From Knoellia locipacati (lineage in GTDB: Bacteria > Actinomycetota > Actinomycetes > Actinomycetales > Dermatophilaceae): a DNA stretch of 64,000 nt. The stretch covers positions 1 to 64,000 of the forward strand of contig NZ_BKBA01000004.1 of assembly GCF_007992835.1 (NCBI RefSeq), given 5' to 3'. The notes under the pieces are model-generated. The model was given only the letters and a program-made list of their open reading frames with translations. It ran no database searches and was not told the origin of the DNA. Each line of letters starts with the position of its first letter. Position 1 is the first letter of the stretch. Position numbers and translations under genes: made by a program. Positions 52,806-61,567 of the stretch are shown here, piece after piece.

Positions 52806-55670
52806 TCACTTCTTGGGAGCGGTGATCCGGATCAGGGCGGCCATGTTGCCGCGGTCCGCCTTCTGGATGGAGACGCCGGTGCCGTAGCCGACCCCGTCGG
52901 TGGCGGGGTTGCCGTCACCGAGCACGGTCGCCGCGCCGATGTCCTCGCCGTAGTACTGCGGCAGGGCCGCACCACGCTGGTCGACGACACGGACGCTGTA
53001 GGGCTGGTTGTGGACCGACGGCACCACCGTGGACGCGTCGGCGTCACGGTAGAAGAGGTCGCCGTTGTCACGGACCTCGAAGCCGGGGTACCAACCCTTG
53101 TTGTCGGTGAAGGAGCTCACCGCGGACTGCTTGCCGAAGGTGTTGCAGGCCTCGCCGGTGAAGTCGGCCTTCGTCGAGCACTCGTTGAACGGGTAGGTCC
53201 CGAACAGGTTGAACGCGGCGTTGGACGACTGCGGGCGGGACGGCAGGTTCTTCAGCGTGCTCGGGTCGAGCGCCGCGTTCGCACCGCTGCGACGCAGCGG
53301 GTCGAAGTGGCTGTCGACGATGAGCAGGCCACCCTTGGCACCCTCACTCGGGAGCGACGTGAGGTTGTTGAGCACGTGGTTGGCGTTGCCGTACGACGTG
53401 TCGCGGTACCAGATGAGCGCACCGGGAGCGTTGTACTTGATCTTCTCGACCTTCCACGCGCCGTCGCCACCGAGCTTCTGGTAGGTGGTGTCGTAGGCGT
53501 ACTGCAGACCCTTGTCGAACCCGTCGAAGTTGCGCCACTCGACGAGGTAGTACTGGGCGTAGTCGTGCTTGCCCGGGTCGAGGACCCAGCCGGCACCGGT
53601 GCTGTCGGTGTAGGTGCCGACCGTGGCGGTCCAGCCGTTGTTGGCCTCGGCGTCGTCGGACCAGACGGTCGTGGCGCCGTTGGTGAGCGCCAGGTCGTCG
53701 AGGAACCAGCCGGTGTCCTCGAACGCCGCGTCCGTGGCGTAGAGGAAGCGGACCTTGACGGTCTGACCGGCGAACGGCGTGAGGTTGGCGTAGTAGTGCT
53801 TCCAACCCGCGATGGTGCCGGTGACGCCGTACTTCTTGTTGCCGAAGTCCTTCATGCGGCCGTTGGGGTCCGAGTAGCCGTCGGGCGTCGTGACCTCCGC
53901 GCCGGCCTCGTCGAAGAGCTTCTGCTCGGTCCACGTGGTGCCACCGTCGGTCGAGACCTCGAAGAAGCCGTAGTCCCAGTCCTTCTCGATGGAGCCGGTG
54001 TTCCAGGACCAGAACTTGGCGTCGGTGGCGCCGGCGGGGACCGCGACGTCACGCGAGAGCGTGTTCTTGGCCCACGACTGGTCGGCGCTGGAGAACCACA
54101 TCTTGGAACCGCTGTGCGGCTCGGCCAGCGTGACCGTCTTGCCGGGCAGGTTGATCTTCACGCCGTCGGAGGTGCCCCGCGGGGTGCGGCTCGTCTGTCC
54201 GAGACGGACCGAGCGGGCCTTGTCACCGGGGTTGACCACGAGCGGGTCGGCCCAGCCGAGGACCCACTTGTCCCAGATGCCCATGTGCGTCGGCATCGAC
54301 TGGAAGATCGGGCCCGAGTGCGAGCCGGAGCTCATGAGGTCCCAGAAGTCGACGTCGCTGTCGCCACCGCTCGCGGTGTCGTAGAGGTCCGGCAGACCGA
54401 GGTCGTGGCCGTACTCGTGGGCGAACACGCCGACACCCGAGTCCTCGGGCTGGACGATGTAGTTGGACAGACGCAGGTTCGTGCCGGGCACGGGTGCGCC
54501 ACCGGCGACGTCGGACGAGTGCGCCCAGATGGCGTACGGGCCCTCGGCGCCGCCACCACCGGACTTGTCCTCACCGGCGTGGACGAGGACGACGTGGTCG
54601 ATGATGCCGTCGGGCTCGAGGACGTTGCCGTCACCGTCGCGGTCGCCCTGGTCCTCGAGGTCGTAGTCGGCCCAAGGGAAGTTCGGCTGCGCCTTGGCGA
54701 GAGCCGCCACGGCGTCGATCGGGAGCTGGCCCGCACCGAGCGGGTTGTCCGGGTGACCCTGCATGTCCTGGATGGCGCCGTAGGTCCAGACGCCCTTGTC
54801 GTCGAGGTAGCAGCGCGTGGCGCCGTAGTAGGCCTCGGAGTGCGGGACGGTGATCCACGGGGTGGCCGAGCCGCCGACCGTGTAGGCGCCCTTGGACATC
54901 TCCTCGTACATGTTCTTCATCGTGTAGCCGGAGATGTCGATGCCGGCCTTGCCGTCGGGGCCCTTGAGGTCGGGGCGGACGCGCTGGGTGATGCCCGTCT
55001 TGGTGTAGAGCATCGTGTTGTAGTGGGCGGACGAGAAGTCCTTGACCCACATCGAGTTGTTGTCCTTGAGCTTGCTCAGGGCCGGGTTCGGGATGTTGTT
55101 GTGCTTCGGGCCGTTCTGGACGTTGCCCTTGACGCAGCCCTCGGCGCTGAAGCCGTCCGGCACCATGACGTTGGAGAAGTCGTCGTTGGCCTTGTCGTTG
55201 AACTCGACGAGGATCGTGAGGAGGCGGGCCTCCTGCATCGTCTTGGCCTGCTTGAACTTCTTGTAGCCGGCGGCCTTGAGCTGCTTGGGGCTCCTGCCGG
55301 TCCGGATCGACTCGGCCTCGGCCTTGGCGAGCTGGCGGGCGGCGACCGGGTTGCCCTGGCTGTGCTTGCGGTCGACCTGCTTGGCCTTGATGAGGGCCTT
55401 CTGCTGCTGGTCGGCCGTGACCTTGGAGACGACCTTGCCGTTCTTCTTCACGGCCTTGTCGCTCGAGTACGCGGACTCCATGCGCGGAGCCACGTAGTTG
55501 ATGTACCCCGCCGTGGACGGTGCACTGTCGACGCCGGATGACGCCGGGGCGGTGCTCGGCGCTGCTGCGACGGAGCTGGACCCCATGGTCAGTCCGGTCG
55601 CCGCCAACGCCAGCGCGGGGACGGCCGCGATGTAACGCCGCCTTCCGCGCAGGGATGTGCGAGCTGTCAT
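52806..55670 (-). CDS. Secreted M6-family metalloprotease (immune inhibitor A-like)
   Basis: 954 residues with a signal peptide (RRRYIAAVPALALAATGLTM, cleavage after about residue 37), an N-terminal pro-region, and a peptidase domain with the zinc motif HEYGHDLGLPD (about residue 440) and downstream DLMSSGSHSG, where Met is the Met-turn. LLTILVEFND marks the M6 domain start. MAM/jelly-roll-like C-terminal domains follow (TVKVRFLYATDAAFEDTGWF). It degrades extracellular proteins. GGAGGAGAG precedes ATG 55670. The gene splits the FHA/kinase cassette from the MoxR operon and has its own terminator. Confidence 0.88.
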   Translation of the reverse strand: MTARTSLRGRRRYIAAVPALALAATGLTMGSSSVAAAPSTAPASSGVDSAPSTAGYINYVAPRMESAYSSDKAVKKNGKVVSKVTADQQQKALIKAKQVDRKHSQGNPVAARQLAKAEAESIRTGRSPKQLKAAGYKKFKQAKTMQEARLLTILVEFNDKANDDFSNVMVPDGFSAEGCVKGNVQNGPKHNNIPNPALSKLKDNNSMWVKDFSSAHYNTMLYTKTGITQRVRPDLKGPDGKAGIDISGYTMKNMYEEMSKGAYTVGGSATPWITVPHSEAYYGATRCYLDDKGVWTYGAIQDMQGHPDNPLGAGQLPIDAVAALAKAQPNFPWADYDLEDQGDRDGDGNVLEPDGIIDHVVLVHAGEDKSGGGGAEGPYAIWAHSSDVAGGAPVPGTNLRLSNYIVQPEDSGVGVFAHEYGHDLGLPDLYDTASGGDSDVDFWDLMSSGSHSGPIFQSMPTHMGIWDKWVLGWADPLVVNPGDKARSVRLGQTSRTPRGTSDGVKINLPGKTVTLAEPHSGSKMWFSSADQSWAKNTLSRDVAVPAGATDAKFWSWNTGSIEKDWDYGFFEVSTDGGTTWTEQKLFDEAGAEVTTPDGYSDPNGRMKDFGNKKYGVTGTIAGWKHYYANLTPFAGQTVKVRFLYATDAAFEDTGWFLDDLALTNGATTVWSDDAEANNGWTATVGTYTDSTGAGWVLDPGKHDYAQYYLVEWRNFDGFDKGLQYAYDTTYQKLGGDGAWKVEKIKYNAPGALIWYRDTSYGNANHVLNNLTSLPSEGAKGGLLIVDSHFDPLRRSGANAALDPSTLKNLPSRPQSSNAAFNLFGTYPFNECSTKADFTGEACNTFGKQSAVSSFTDNKGWYPGFEVRDNGDLFYRDADASTVVPSVHNQPYSVRVVDQRGAALPQYYGEDIGAATVLGDGNPATDGVGYGTGVSIQKADRGNMAALIRITAPKK

Positions 55671-55835
55671 GTCTCTCCTCCAGGAACCAAGCCGAGGGCT
55701 CGGACGTTCGCGCGGCATTGCACGAACTTCTGTGCATCCTGCCGTCCCGGGGGGACCCTTGGGAAGAGTCATGCGTCAGACGGTCAGAATTGGCCCCTGA
55801 CCTCACCCTTTGGGGTGATGAGGGGTGGCCCGTCG

Positions 55836-56528
55836 CTAGTCGAGGAGGACGAGGTCCTTCTCGGTGACCATGCGCGTCGACAGGGCGTGCTCGACGAGCC
55901 GCGCCTTGCGGTTGCTCGCGAGCTTGCCGGGCCCACCGTGCAGGCCCCGGGTGCCCGCGTCGGCGAGCTTCTGGCAGACGTTGTCGAGCTTGCGGTTGAA
56001 CTTGGTCGTCGTCCACCCCAGCCGCTGCGCCGCCTGGGCGGAGGACGGGATCTGGCCCTGGCCGGCATACGTCGTGCGCAGGAAGCTCTCGCAGAGAGCG
56101 ACCACGAGCAGCTTCTGGTCCGGGGTCATCGAGACGCGGCCGACGGTCGTCTCACCCGGGGAGTCCTCGGGCTCGGGCTCGGGCTCGGTGACGATCGAGG
56201 TGAAGGTCGCGTCGTCGACGGTGATGTCGAAGTCGTAGGTCGTCGGCCCCGCCGTGAACCACACGGTGAACGCCTCGAGCGCGAGCGGGATGCGGGCACC
56301 CGGCGAGAGCCACGCCTGGAACAGCCCCTTGCGGTCGCCGACCGTCGCCGTGAGCGTCGAGCCGACGTTGGTGAGCCACCAGAGGTCGTGCTCGCGGTGC
56401 ACCTGGAGGAAGACCCGGTGCAGGTAGGGGTTGTCGTCGATCTCGACGTCGGCCACCCGGCCGATCGTCAGCGGGGCGTCCTCGTTCGCCGTGAACTCCT
56501 CGCCGCAGAACTCCACCGTCACCGACAT
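55836..56528 (-). CDS. FHA-like protein with C-terminal winged-helix domain
   Basis: 230 residues. The N-terminal FHA-like beta-sandwich (about 1-108; PLTIGRVADVEIDDNPYLHRVF) keeps the GR but lacks the usual S-x-x-H and NG residues, so phospho-Thr binding is doubtful. An acidic linker follows (TEPEPEPED), then GETTVGRVSM (Thr128), a possible kinase site resembling the N-terminal Thr motif of GarA-type proteins. A C-terminal helix-turn-helix (about 135-230; AAQRLGWTTTKFNRKLDNV) ends it. It starts 4 nt after the kinase stop. Possibly a kinase-controlled switch or regulator; inferred. Confidence 0.72.
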   Translation of the reverse strand: MSVTVEFCGEEFTANEDAPLTIGRVADVEIDDNPYLHRVFLQVHREHDLWWLTNVGSTLTATVGDRKGLFQAWLSPGARIPLALEAFTVWFTAGPTTYDFDITVDDATFTSIVTEPEPEPEDSPGETTVGRVSMTPDQKLLVVALCESFLRTTYAGQGQIPSSAQAAQRLGWTTTKFNRKLDNVCQKLADAGTRGLHGGPGKLASNRKARLVEHALSTRMVTEKDLVLLD

Positions 56529-56532
56529 GCGG

Positions 56533-58020
56533 TCATCCTCCCTGGACGCACTTGATGGGCGAGTAGGGCGAGGTCGTCCCGGCGGCCCTCGCGACCGCGA
56601 CCTGCGCGCAGACCAGCTCGCCCGGCTTGGCGCTCACCTTGAACGGCATCACCTTGACCGACTTCACGACCGCCTCCGGGATCGCTGCCTCGCTCGACGC
56701 GATCCGCATCGGGAAGAAGTCGCCCTTGCGGACCCCGGCGTACTGCCACGAGAACACGACGCCTCCGGCGATGCCCTGGCCGTCGATCTGCGGCTGCTCG
56801 GCCATGTCGACGATCGAGCCGCCGCCACCCGTCGTCACCGAGGCGGACGGCGCGTCGGTCGAGGCCTCGGTCGGCTCGTCACCACCCCGGAAGCCGATCG
56901 CCCACACGAGCGCACCGACGAGCGCCACGAGCAGAACGCCCACGCCGGCCAGCAGCGCACCGCCGCTGATCGTCGTCGGCTGCGGGCCGTCGTCGGTCTC
57001 GGTGGCCGGGCGTTGCGCGGTGCTCGCCGGGGCCGGGGACTGGGTCTGCGCCGAGGTGACCTTGGGGGCGCGCACGCTCGTGCGGTCGGGGTCGGCCTCC
57101 TCGGGCGCGGCCCTGCCGGTGCTGTCGGCGACCGTCGTGTGGCCCGACTCGTCGAGGACGACGATTGGCGTGCGGGCGAAGCGCTGCTCCTGCTCGATCG
57201 CCTGCAGACCGCGCGCGAAGTCGATCGCGGTCTGGGGGCGGGCGTCGGGCTTCTTGGCCATGGCGTGGCCGAGCAGCCGCTCGAGGCTGATCGGGACGTC
57301 CGCGCGTCCGGTCTGCGGGACCGGCGTCGCCCGGATGCGGGGCATGAGCGCGTATGCCGAGTTGTCGCCTCCCGGCTGCTCGAACGGCGAGCGCCCGACC
57401 AGGAGGTGCCAGAGGGTGGCCGCGAGCGAGTAGACGTCGCTGCGCGCGTCACCGTTGCTCTGGCCGTAGAGCACCTCGGGCGGCGACCAGGGGACGGAGA
57501 CACCCACGTCCTCGTCGTGCTCCTCCTGCCCGACCGCACGACCGGCGATGCCGAAGTCGGTGAGGCCGGGTGCGCCGTACTGGCTCACGAGGACGTTGGC
57601 CGGCTTGATGTCGCGGTGCACGATGCCCGCGCGGTGCGCGGTCTCGACGGCGGAAGCCAGCTGTATGCCGGTCCGCAGCACCTCCTCGACGCTGAGCCGC
57701 TCGCGCTTGGCGCGGGTCGCGAGGTTGGGCGGCGGGTAGTACTTCATCACCAGGTAGGCGCCGCCGTCGGCGAGCTGCTCGCTGCGGAAGACCTGGACGA
57801 TGTAGGGGTGGTCCGCGAGCTGGGCCATGGTGTCGGCCTCCTCGACGAACTGCCGCAGGATCGCCGGGGTCAGGCCCTCGCGCTTGAGGACCTTGACCGC
57901 GACCGGCATCCGCGGCTGCTGCTGCTCGTAGAGGAAGACGTCGGCGTAGCCGCCGGAACCCAGGGGTTGGCGGTAGACCAGCCCGGGGATCTCCGGGGCC
58001 GTGACGGGTGGTCGGGTCAC
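56533..58020 (-). CDS. Membrane Ser/Thr protein kinase
   Basis: 495 residues. The Hanks-type kinase domain (about 10-275) has Gly loop LGSGGYADVFLY, Lys in PVAVKVLKREG, catalytic HRDIKPANVLVSQ, DFGIAG, and SPPEVLYG. A juxtamembrane linker (PDRTSVRAPKVTSA), one transmembrane helix (about 375-395, GGALLAGVGVLLVALVGALVWAI) and a small extracytoplasmic domain (about 90 residues, two Cys) follow. The GTG start at 58020 overlaps the FHA gene stop by 4 nt. It lies between two FHA proteins and close to PP2C, a compact phospho-signalling set. PASTA repeats are absent, so it is not PknB. Confidence 0.93.
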   Translation of the reverse strand: MTRPPVTAPEIPGLVYRQPLGSGGYADVFLYEQQQPRMPVAVKVLKREGLTPAILRQFVEEADTMAQLADHPYIVQVFRSEQLADGGAYLVMKYYPPPNLATRAKRERLSVEEVLRTGIQLASAVETAHRAGIVHRDIKPANVLVSQYGAPGLTDFGIAGRAVGQEEHDEDVGVSVPWSPPEVLYGQSNGDARSDVYSLAATLWHLLVGRSPFEQPGGDNSAYALMPRIRATPVPQTGRADVPISLERLLGHAMAKKPDARPQTAIDFARGLQAIEQEQRFARTPIVVLDESGHTTVADSTGRAAPEEADPDRTSVRAPKVTSAQTQSPAPASTAQRPATETDDGPQPTTISGGALLAGVGVLLVALVGALVWAIGFRGGDEPTEASTDAPSASVTTGGGGSIVDMAEQPQIDGQGIAGGVVFSWQYAGVRKGDFFPMRIASSEAAIPEAVVKSVKVMPFKVSAKPGELVCAQVAVARAAGTTSPYSPIKCVQGG

Positions 58021-59576
58021 TCCGCGACCTCGTAGGTGAGGGAGACCTCGTCGGCGAGGGTGACGACCGCTCCCGGCTCGATGCCGAAGTCCTCGGTGGG
58101 ACGCAGCCGGACGGGTTCCTGCCCCGGCAGGGTCACCGTGGTGCCGTTGGTCGAGCCGAGGTCGCGCACGAGCACGTGCCAGCCCTCGAGGATGACCTCG
58201 GCGTGGTTGCGCGAGATGTCGTTGTCCTTGGAGGCCAGACGCACGAGGTGGGGACGGCTGCTCGGGGGCAGGTCCGAGTTCACCTTGGGCGAGCGTCCGA
58301 GGAGGATGCCCCGGTCGAGGGAAACGAGCCCGCCCGTCGAGACCCGGAAGACACCGAGCTGGGGTCGCGGCGTCTGGAACGGCTGCTGCGTCGGGATGTC
58401 TCGGCCGCACACCCGGCAGCTGCTCGCGTGGGGGGACGAGTGGTGACCCGCCGGGCAGATGACGGCGAGGACGATCGGGCTGTCGGCAGGACCGTCGGTG
58501 GCCGGGTTGAGCGAGCTGCGGTCCATCGTGACGTCGGGCACCGGGGGGAGGTTCGCGGCCTGTGCCTCGGGCTCGGGTTCGGCGACCGGGACCGGCATCG
58601 CCTCGGTGGCGGGCATGCCGCCACCGGCAGGTGGGGCGGGTGCGGGCCCGTCCTCGAAGGACGGCGGCGAGGGCGGCGGACCGGTGAGACCCCAGTTGTC
58701 GGGACCCGTGGGGCCGTCGGCCGCGTCGGGCACCGGGGCTGCCGGTGGCTCGGCCGCGATGGCCGGCTCGGGGGCCGGTGGGGCGGCCGCTGCCGGAGCC
58801 GCCTGCGCGGGTGCCGGTGTCGCGGGGCGGTCGCCGTCGGGCAGCGTGCGCCACGGCACGCTGTCGATGAGGACCTTCTTCTCGGCCTTGGGCTGCGGCT
58901 CGGGGGCGACGCGCTCGGCGGGAGCGGCCCCGGCGTACTCCTCGGACGGGGGCAGGGTGAGGTCGGCGGGCGGAGGCGCCGGGGGTGCCAGGGCCGCGGG
59001 CGAGAGCTGGCTCTCCGCGGACGGCTCGTCGACGGCGGACGGCTCGTCGACGGCGGACGGCTCGTCGACGGCAGGCTCGTCCGGAGGGTCGGCCTGCGCC
59101 GGAGCCTCGGGATCCTCGGCGGCCTCGGGAAGGTCGTCGACCTCGGGCGCCGGCACACGCTCGGGCTCGGGGACGGACGCAACAGCAGCAGCAGCGGGTC
59201 GTCCCAGACGCCTGGGTCGCTTCCAGCCGCCCCGGCCACCGGGCCCGGCCAGCTCGAGAGCGGCCGCGGCGAGATCCAGGTCGCGCCACGGCATACGACC
59301 GTCTGCGGTGACCTCGTCACCGTCGGCGCGCACGACGGCGGAACCCCGCACGACGACGCGCGCCTGCTGTCCGGACGTGTCCGCGAGCGCGAAGTCCGGG
59401 AGCGCCCGCAGCCCGTCGCGCGACAGCGCCTCGAGGACCTCGACGAGGCCCGTCTCGAGCGGACCGCGCAGGTCCTCGGCCATCGCCGCCGAGCCCTGGA
59501 CGACCAGGTGACGGTCGCCTGCTGACAACGCGACCCAGCCCGCGGGGGTCTGGGTCGTGACCTCGGTGCTGCTCAC
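58017..59576 (-). CDS. FHA-domain protein with zinc-ribbon-like segment
   Basis: 519 residues: an uncharacterised N-terminal domain (about 1-100), a long Pro/Glu/Ala-rich region with a threefold DEPSAV repeat, a Cys/His segment (CPAGHHSSPHASSCRVCG) that may bind zinc, and a C-terminal FHA domain with the full phospho-Thr set: ILLGRSP, DISRNHAEV and LGSTNGT. It probably docks a phosphorylated partner of the neighbouring kinase. It lies 11 nt downstream of PP2C and overlaps the kinase gene. Confidence 0.88.
   Translation of the reverse strand: MSSTEVTTQTPAGWVALSAGDRHLVVQGSAAMAEDLRGPLETGLVEVLEALSRDGLRALPDFALADTSGQQARVVVRGSAVVRADGDEVTADGRMPWRDLDLAAAALELAGPGGRGGWKRPRRLGRPAAAAVASVPEPERVPAPEVDDLPEAAEDPEAPAQADPPDEPAVDEPSAVDEPSAVDEPSAESQLSPAALAPPAPPPADLTLPPSEEYAGAAPAERVAPEPQPKAEKKVLIDSVPWRTLPDGDRPATPAPAQAAPAAAAPPAPEPAIAAEPPAAPVPDAADGPTGPDNWGLTGPPPSPPSFEDGPAPAPPAGGGMPATEAMPVPVAEPEPEAQAANLPPVPDVTMDRSSLNPATDGPADSPIVLAVICPAGHHSSPHASSCRVCGRDIPTQQPFQTPRPQLGVFRVSTGGLVSLDRGILLGRSPKVNSDLPPSSRPHLVRLASKDNDISRNHAEVILEGWHVLVRDLGSTNGTTVTLPGQEPVRLRPTEDFGIEPGAVVTLADEVSLTYEVAE
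59017..59070. repeat. Three tandem 18-bp units in the FHA gene
   Basis: The unit GCGGACGGCTCGTCGACG is repeated exactly at 59017, 59035 and 59053. It encodes the DEPSAV-type repeat of the linker on the minus strand. In-frame copy-number change would alter linker length. Confidence 0.9.
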
Positions 59577-59587
59577 GGTGTCGGTCC

Positions 59588-60403
59588 TCAGGTCGGCATC
59601 AGGGTGTGGCGCGGGGCGGTGTCGGCCTCGTCCGAGTCGTCGTCGTCCGAGTCGAAGGCAACGACGACGACACTGATGTTGTCACGCCCACCCGCGTCGA
59701 GAGCAGCCTGACACAGAGCGTCCGCAACCTGCTGGGGGTCGTCGTACTTCTGCAGCGCGACCATGATCGTGCGGTCGTCGACCTCGTTGGACAGCCCGTC
59801 GCTGCACAGGACGAAGCGCTCGCCCGGGTGCGGGGGGAAGACCCAGACGTCGGCGTTGGGGCCCGGGTCGGTGCCGAGCGACCGGGTGATGATGTTGCGC
59901 AGCGGGTGCCGCAGCGCCTCCTCGGCGGTGATGAGACCGGCATCGACCATCTCGCGCACCTCGGAGTGGTCCTGCGTCACCATGCTCATCCGGTTGCCGA
60001 GGTAGCGGTAGACCCGCGAGTCGCCGACGTTGAAGACGATCCAGTGGTCCGCGCCGCCGGCGTCGACGACGGTGAGGCCGGCGACGGTCGTGCCCATTCC
60101 GGTCTGCTCGGGGTTGTGGGCGGCGGACTCGAGGATCTGCGCGTTGGTGCGGCGCAGCAGGGCGACGACGTCCTCGGACCGGACCTGCGCCCTCGTGTTG
60201 AGCTCGCCGAGCACCCGGACGGCGATGCCGCTCGCGACCTCGCCCGCGGCGTGACCACCCATGCCGTCGGCGATCGCGTAGACGCGACCCTCGGCGATGA
60301 GGCTGTCCTCGTTGTGGTTGCGGACGCGGCCGACGTGCGTCGCCGCGCCCGAGCGGATGCGGACGTCCGGCCCGGTGAGCGCGGCGTAGTGCGCGGCGCT
60401 CAC
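59588..60403 (-). CDS. PP2C-type Ser/Thr phosphatase
   Basis: 271 residues covering a single PP2C domain: RNHNEDSLIAEG, VYAIADGMGGHAAGEVAS (metal-binding Asp/Gly), TGMGTTVAGL, NVGDSRVYRY, VLCSDGLSNEV and GGRDNISVVVV. It reverses phosphorylation by the neighbouring kinase. No transmembrane segment is seen, unlike PstP. The GTG start at 60403 overlaps the upstream gene stop by 4 nt. Confidence 0.93.
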   Translation of the reverse strand: MSAAHYAALTGPDVRIRSGAATHVGRVRNHNEDSLIAEGRVYAIADGMGGHAAGEVASGIAVRVLGELNTRAQVRSEDVVALLRRTNAQILESAAHNPEQTGMGTTVAGLTVVDAGGADHWIVFNVGDSRVYRYLGNRMSMVTQDHSEVREMVDAGLITAEEALRHPLRNIITRSLGTDPGPNADVWVFPPHPGERFVLCSDGLSNEVDDRTIMVALQKYDDPQQVADALCQAALDAGGRDNISVVVVAFDSDDDDSDEADTAPRHTLMPT

Positions 60404-60879
60404 GCGCCACCACCCATCGGGTCGAGCTGCACCGTCTCGAGGATCGACTGGACGTCCTCGTAGTCCTGCTCGGAGTCGGGGCCCGCGATGCGACCGGTGA
60501 GCCGCACGAGCTGGGTGACGTCGCCGGCCGGGACCGCGGTGACGAGGTGCACGAGGTAGACCGGCTCGCCGTCCTCGATCCACGAGACGTTGAGACCGGT
60601 CCAGTCGCGCTCGCCGATCTCGACGGTGAACGTCTCCTCGGCCTCACCCTCCTCGTGCCCGTCGGCCTGGCTCGCGAGGTCGTCGACGAGGTCGTCGGTG
60701 CTCGCCCCGCGCGTCGTGTGGACGTATGCCGTGAGCTCGGGAGCGAGGTCCCCTCCCCTGCCGTGGACGGCGCGCAGGAGGGCGTCGCCACCGGGCTCGG
60801 CGACCCAGCCGTCGGGCAGGGTCAGCTCGATGCGCGGGAGTGCCGGGCTCAGAGCGCTGGGATGGCCCACCGTGGGCAT
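60400..60879 (-). CDS. Small protein resembling the LpqN-like domain
   Basis: 159 residues. The pattern (RIELTLPDGWVAEPG, LTAYVHTTRGAS, YLVHLVTAVPAGDVTQLVRLTGR) resembles LpqN/DUF1795-type folds, although no signal peptide is seen. ATG 60879 (MPTVGHPS) follows GGAGGTGG. It overlaps PP2C by 4 nt and probably belongs to the same operon. Function unknown. Confidence 0.55.
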   Translation of the reverse strand: MPTVGHPSALSPALPRIELTLPDGWVAEPGGDALLRAVHGRGGDLAPELTAYVHTTRGASTDDLVDDLASQADGHEEGEAEETFTVEIGERDWTGLNVSWIEDGEPVYLVHLVTAVPAGDVTQLVRLTGRIAGPDSEQDYEDVQSILETVQLDPMGGGA

Positions 60880-61018
60880 CGGGCCACCTCCGTGAGGGTT
60901 GGTGGAGAGCCCGGGTCGGGGCGCTCTGCAAGGACCGAACAACCCTATCCCCGTGCTGCACCGGTCGCGATGGGGAGTTCTCCCCTTCGGTCCCCGCCCG
61001 ATCGGACGATCGCCGGGG

Positions 61019-61489
61019 TCAGGGCCCCGAGGATCCTCCACCCGAGTCCTGGCGATTGGACCAACCCAACAACTCTCGAGCTTCGCCGCCGAGGTCGGGA
61101 TCGACTCCGAGATCCTTCAGCTCACCCCCGATGGCGAGCAGCAGATCGTCCGCACCGAGGGGTACGGCGAGGTAGGCGCCACGGCGCGACTCGAACGACA
61201 CCTCTCGGATCATGTCGGCCAGTGGGTAGGCCGACACGCGCCGCACATAGGCCAGTTTCAGGACCTGTCGGCGACGACCGCTGACGTAGATGAGGGCGTG
61301 GTCCTTCAACATCCATCGCTGCGAGTCCGCTCGGCGATGAACTGCCCTCGCCGCGAGGGCACCCAGCGCCGCGCCGACGGGCAGAACCCATGGAGTGAGC
61401 TGCCAGGCCAAGACAGCAGTGAGCACCAGCGCACCGAGCCCGACCGCAAGCTCCCGGTTCCTGTGGTCGTTGTACTGCGCGGCGGGCAT
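61019..61489 (-). CDS. Small membrane protein with PH-like domain
   Basis: 156 residues: two close hydrophobic segments (about 12-45, LAVGLGALVLTAVLAWQL and WVLPVGAALGALAARAV), then a beta-rich domain (DHALIYVSGRRRQVLKLAYVRRVSAY, GAYLAVPLGADDLLLAIG) with the look of a bacterial PH domain. It precedes the phosphatase/kinase run on the same strand with 139 bp between. Function unknown. Confidence 0.6.
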   Translation of the reverse strand: MPAAQYNDHRNRELAVGLGALVLTAVLAWQLTPWVLPVGAALGALAARAVHRRADSQRWMLKDHALIYVSGRRRQVLKLAYVRRVSAYPLADMIREVSFESRRGAYLAVPLGADDLLLAIGGELKDLGVDPDLGGEARELLGWSNRQDSGGGSSGP

Positions 61490-61496
61490 GAGCGCA

Positions 61497-61548
61497 GCCT
61501 AGGTCCCGCAGAACGAGTGCTCTAACCCGCGTTCTGCGGGACCTAGGC
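61497..61548 (-). terminator. Long hairpin after the CCA-adding enzyme gene, 19-bp perfect stem
   Basis: GCCTAGGTCCCGCAGAACG and CGTTCTGCGGGACCTAGGC pair perfectly around a 14-nt loop. It lies 20 nt beyond the gene stop and 8 nt before the next start on the minus strand. Confidence 0.75.
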
Positions 61549-61567
61549 GGGCGTGATCGGGCCGTGG

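Noticed and set aside
52608-55541. 977-residue plus-strand open frame over the M6 protease
   Set aside because: No domain or ribosome-binding site; the opposite strand carries the HEYGHDLGLPD zinc motif and a signal peptide.
55802-55818. Terminator after the FHA-HTH gene
   Set aside because: TCACCC/GGGTGA is only 6 bp with no T-run; too weak to call.
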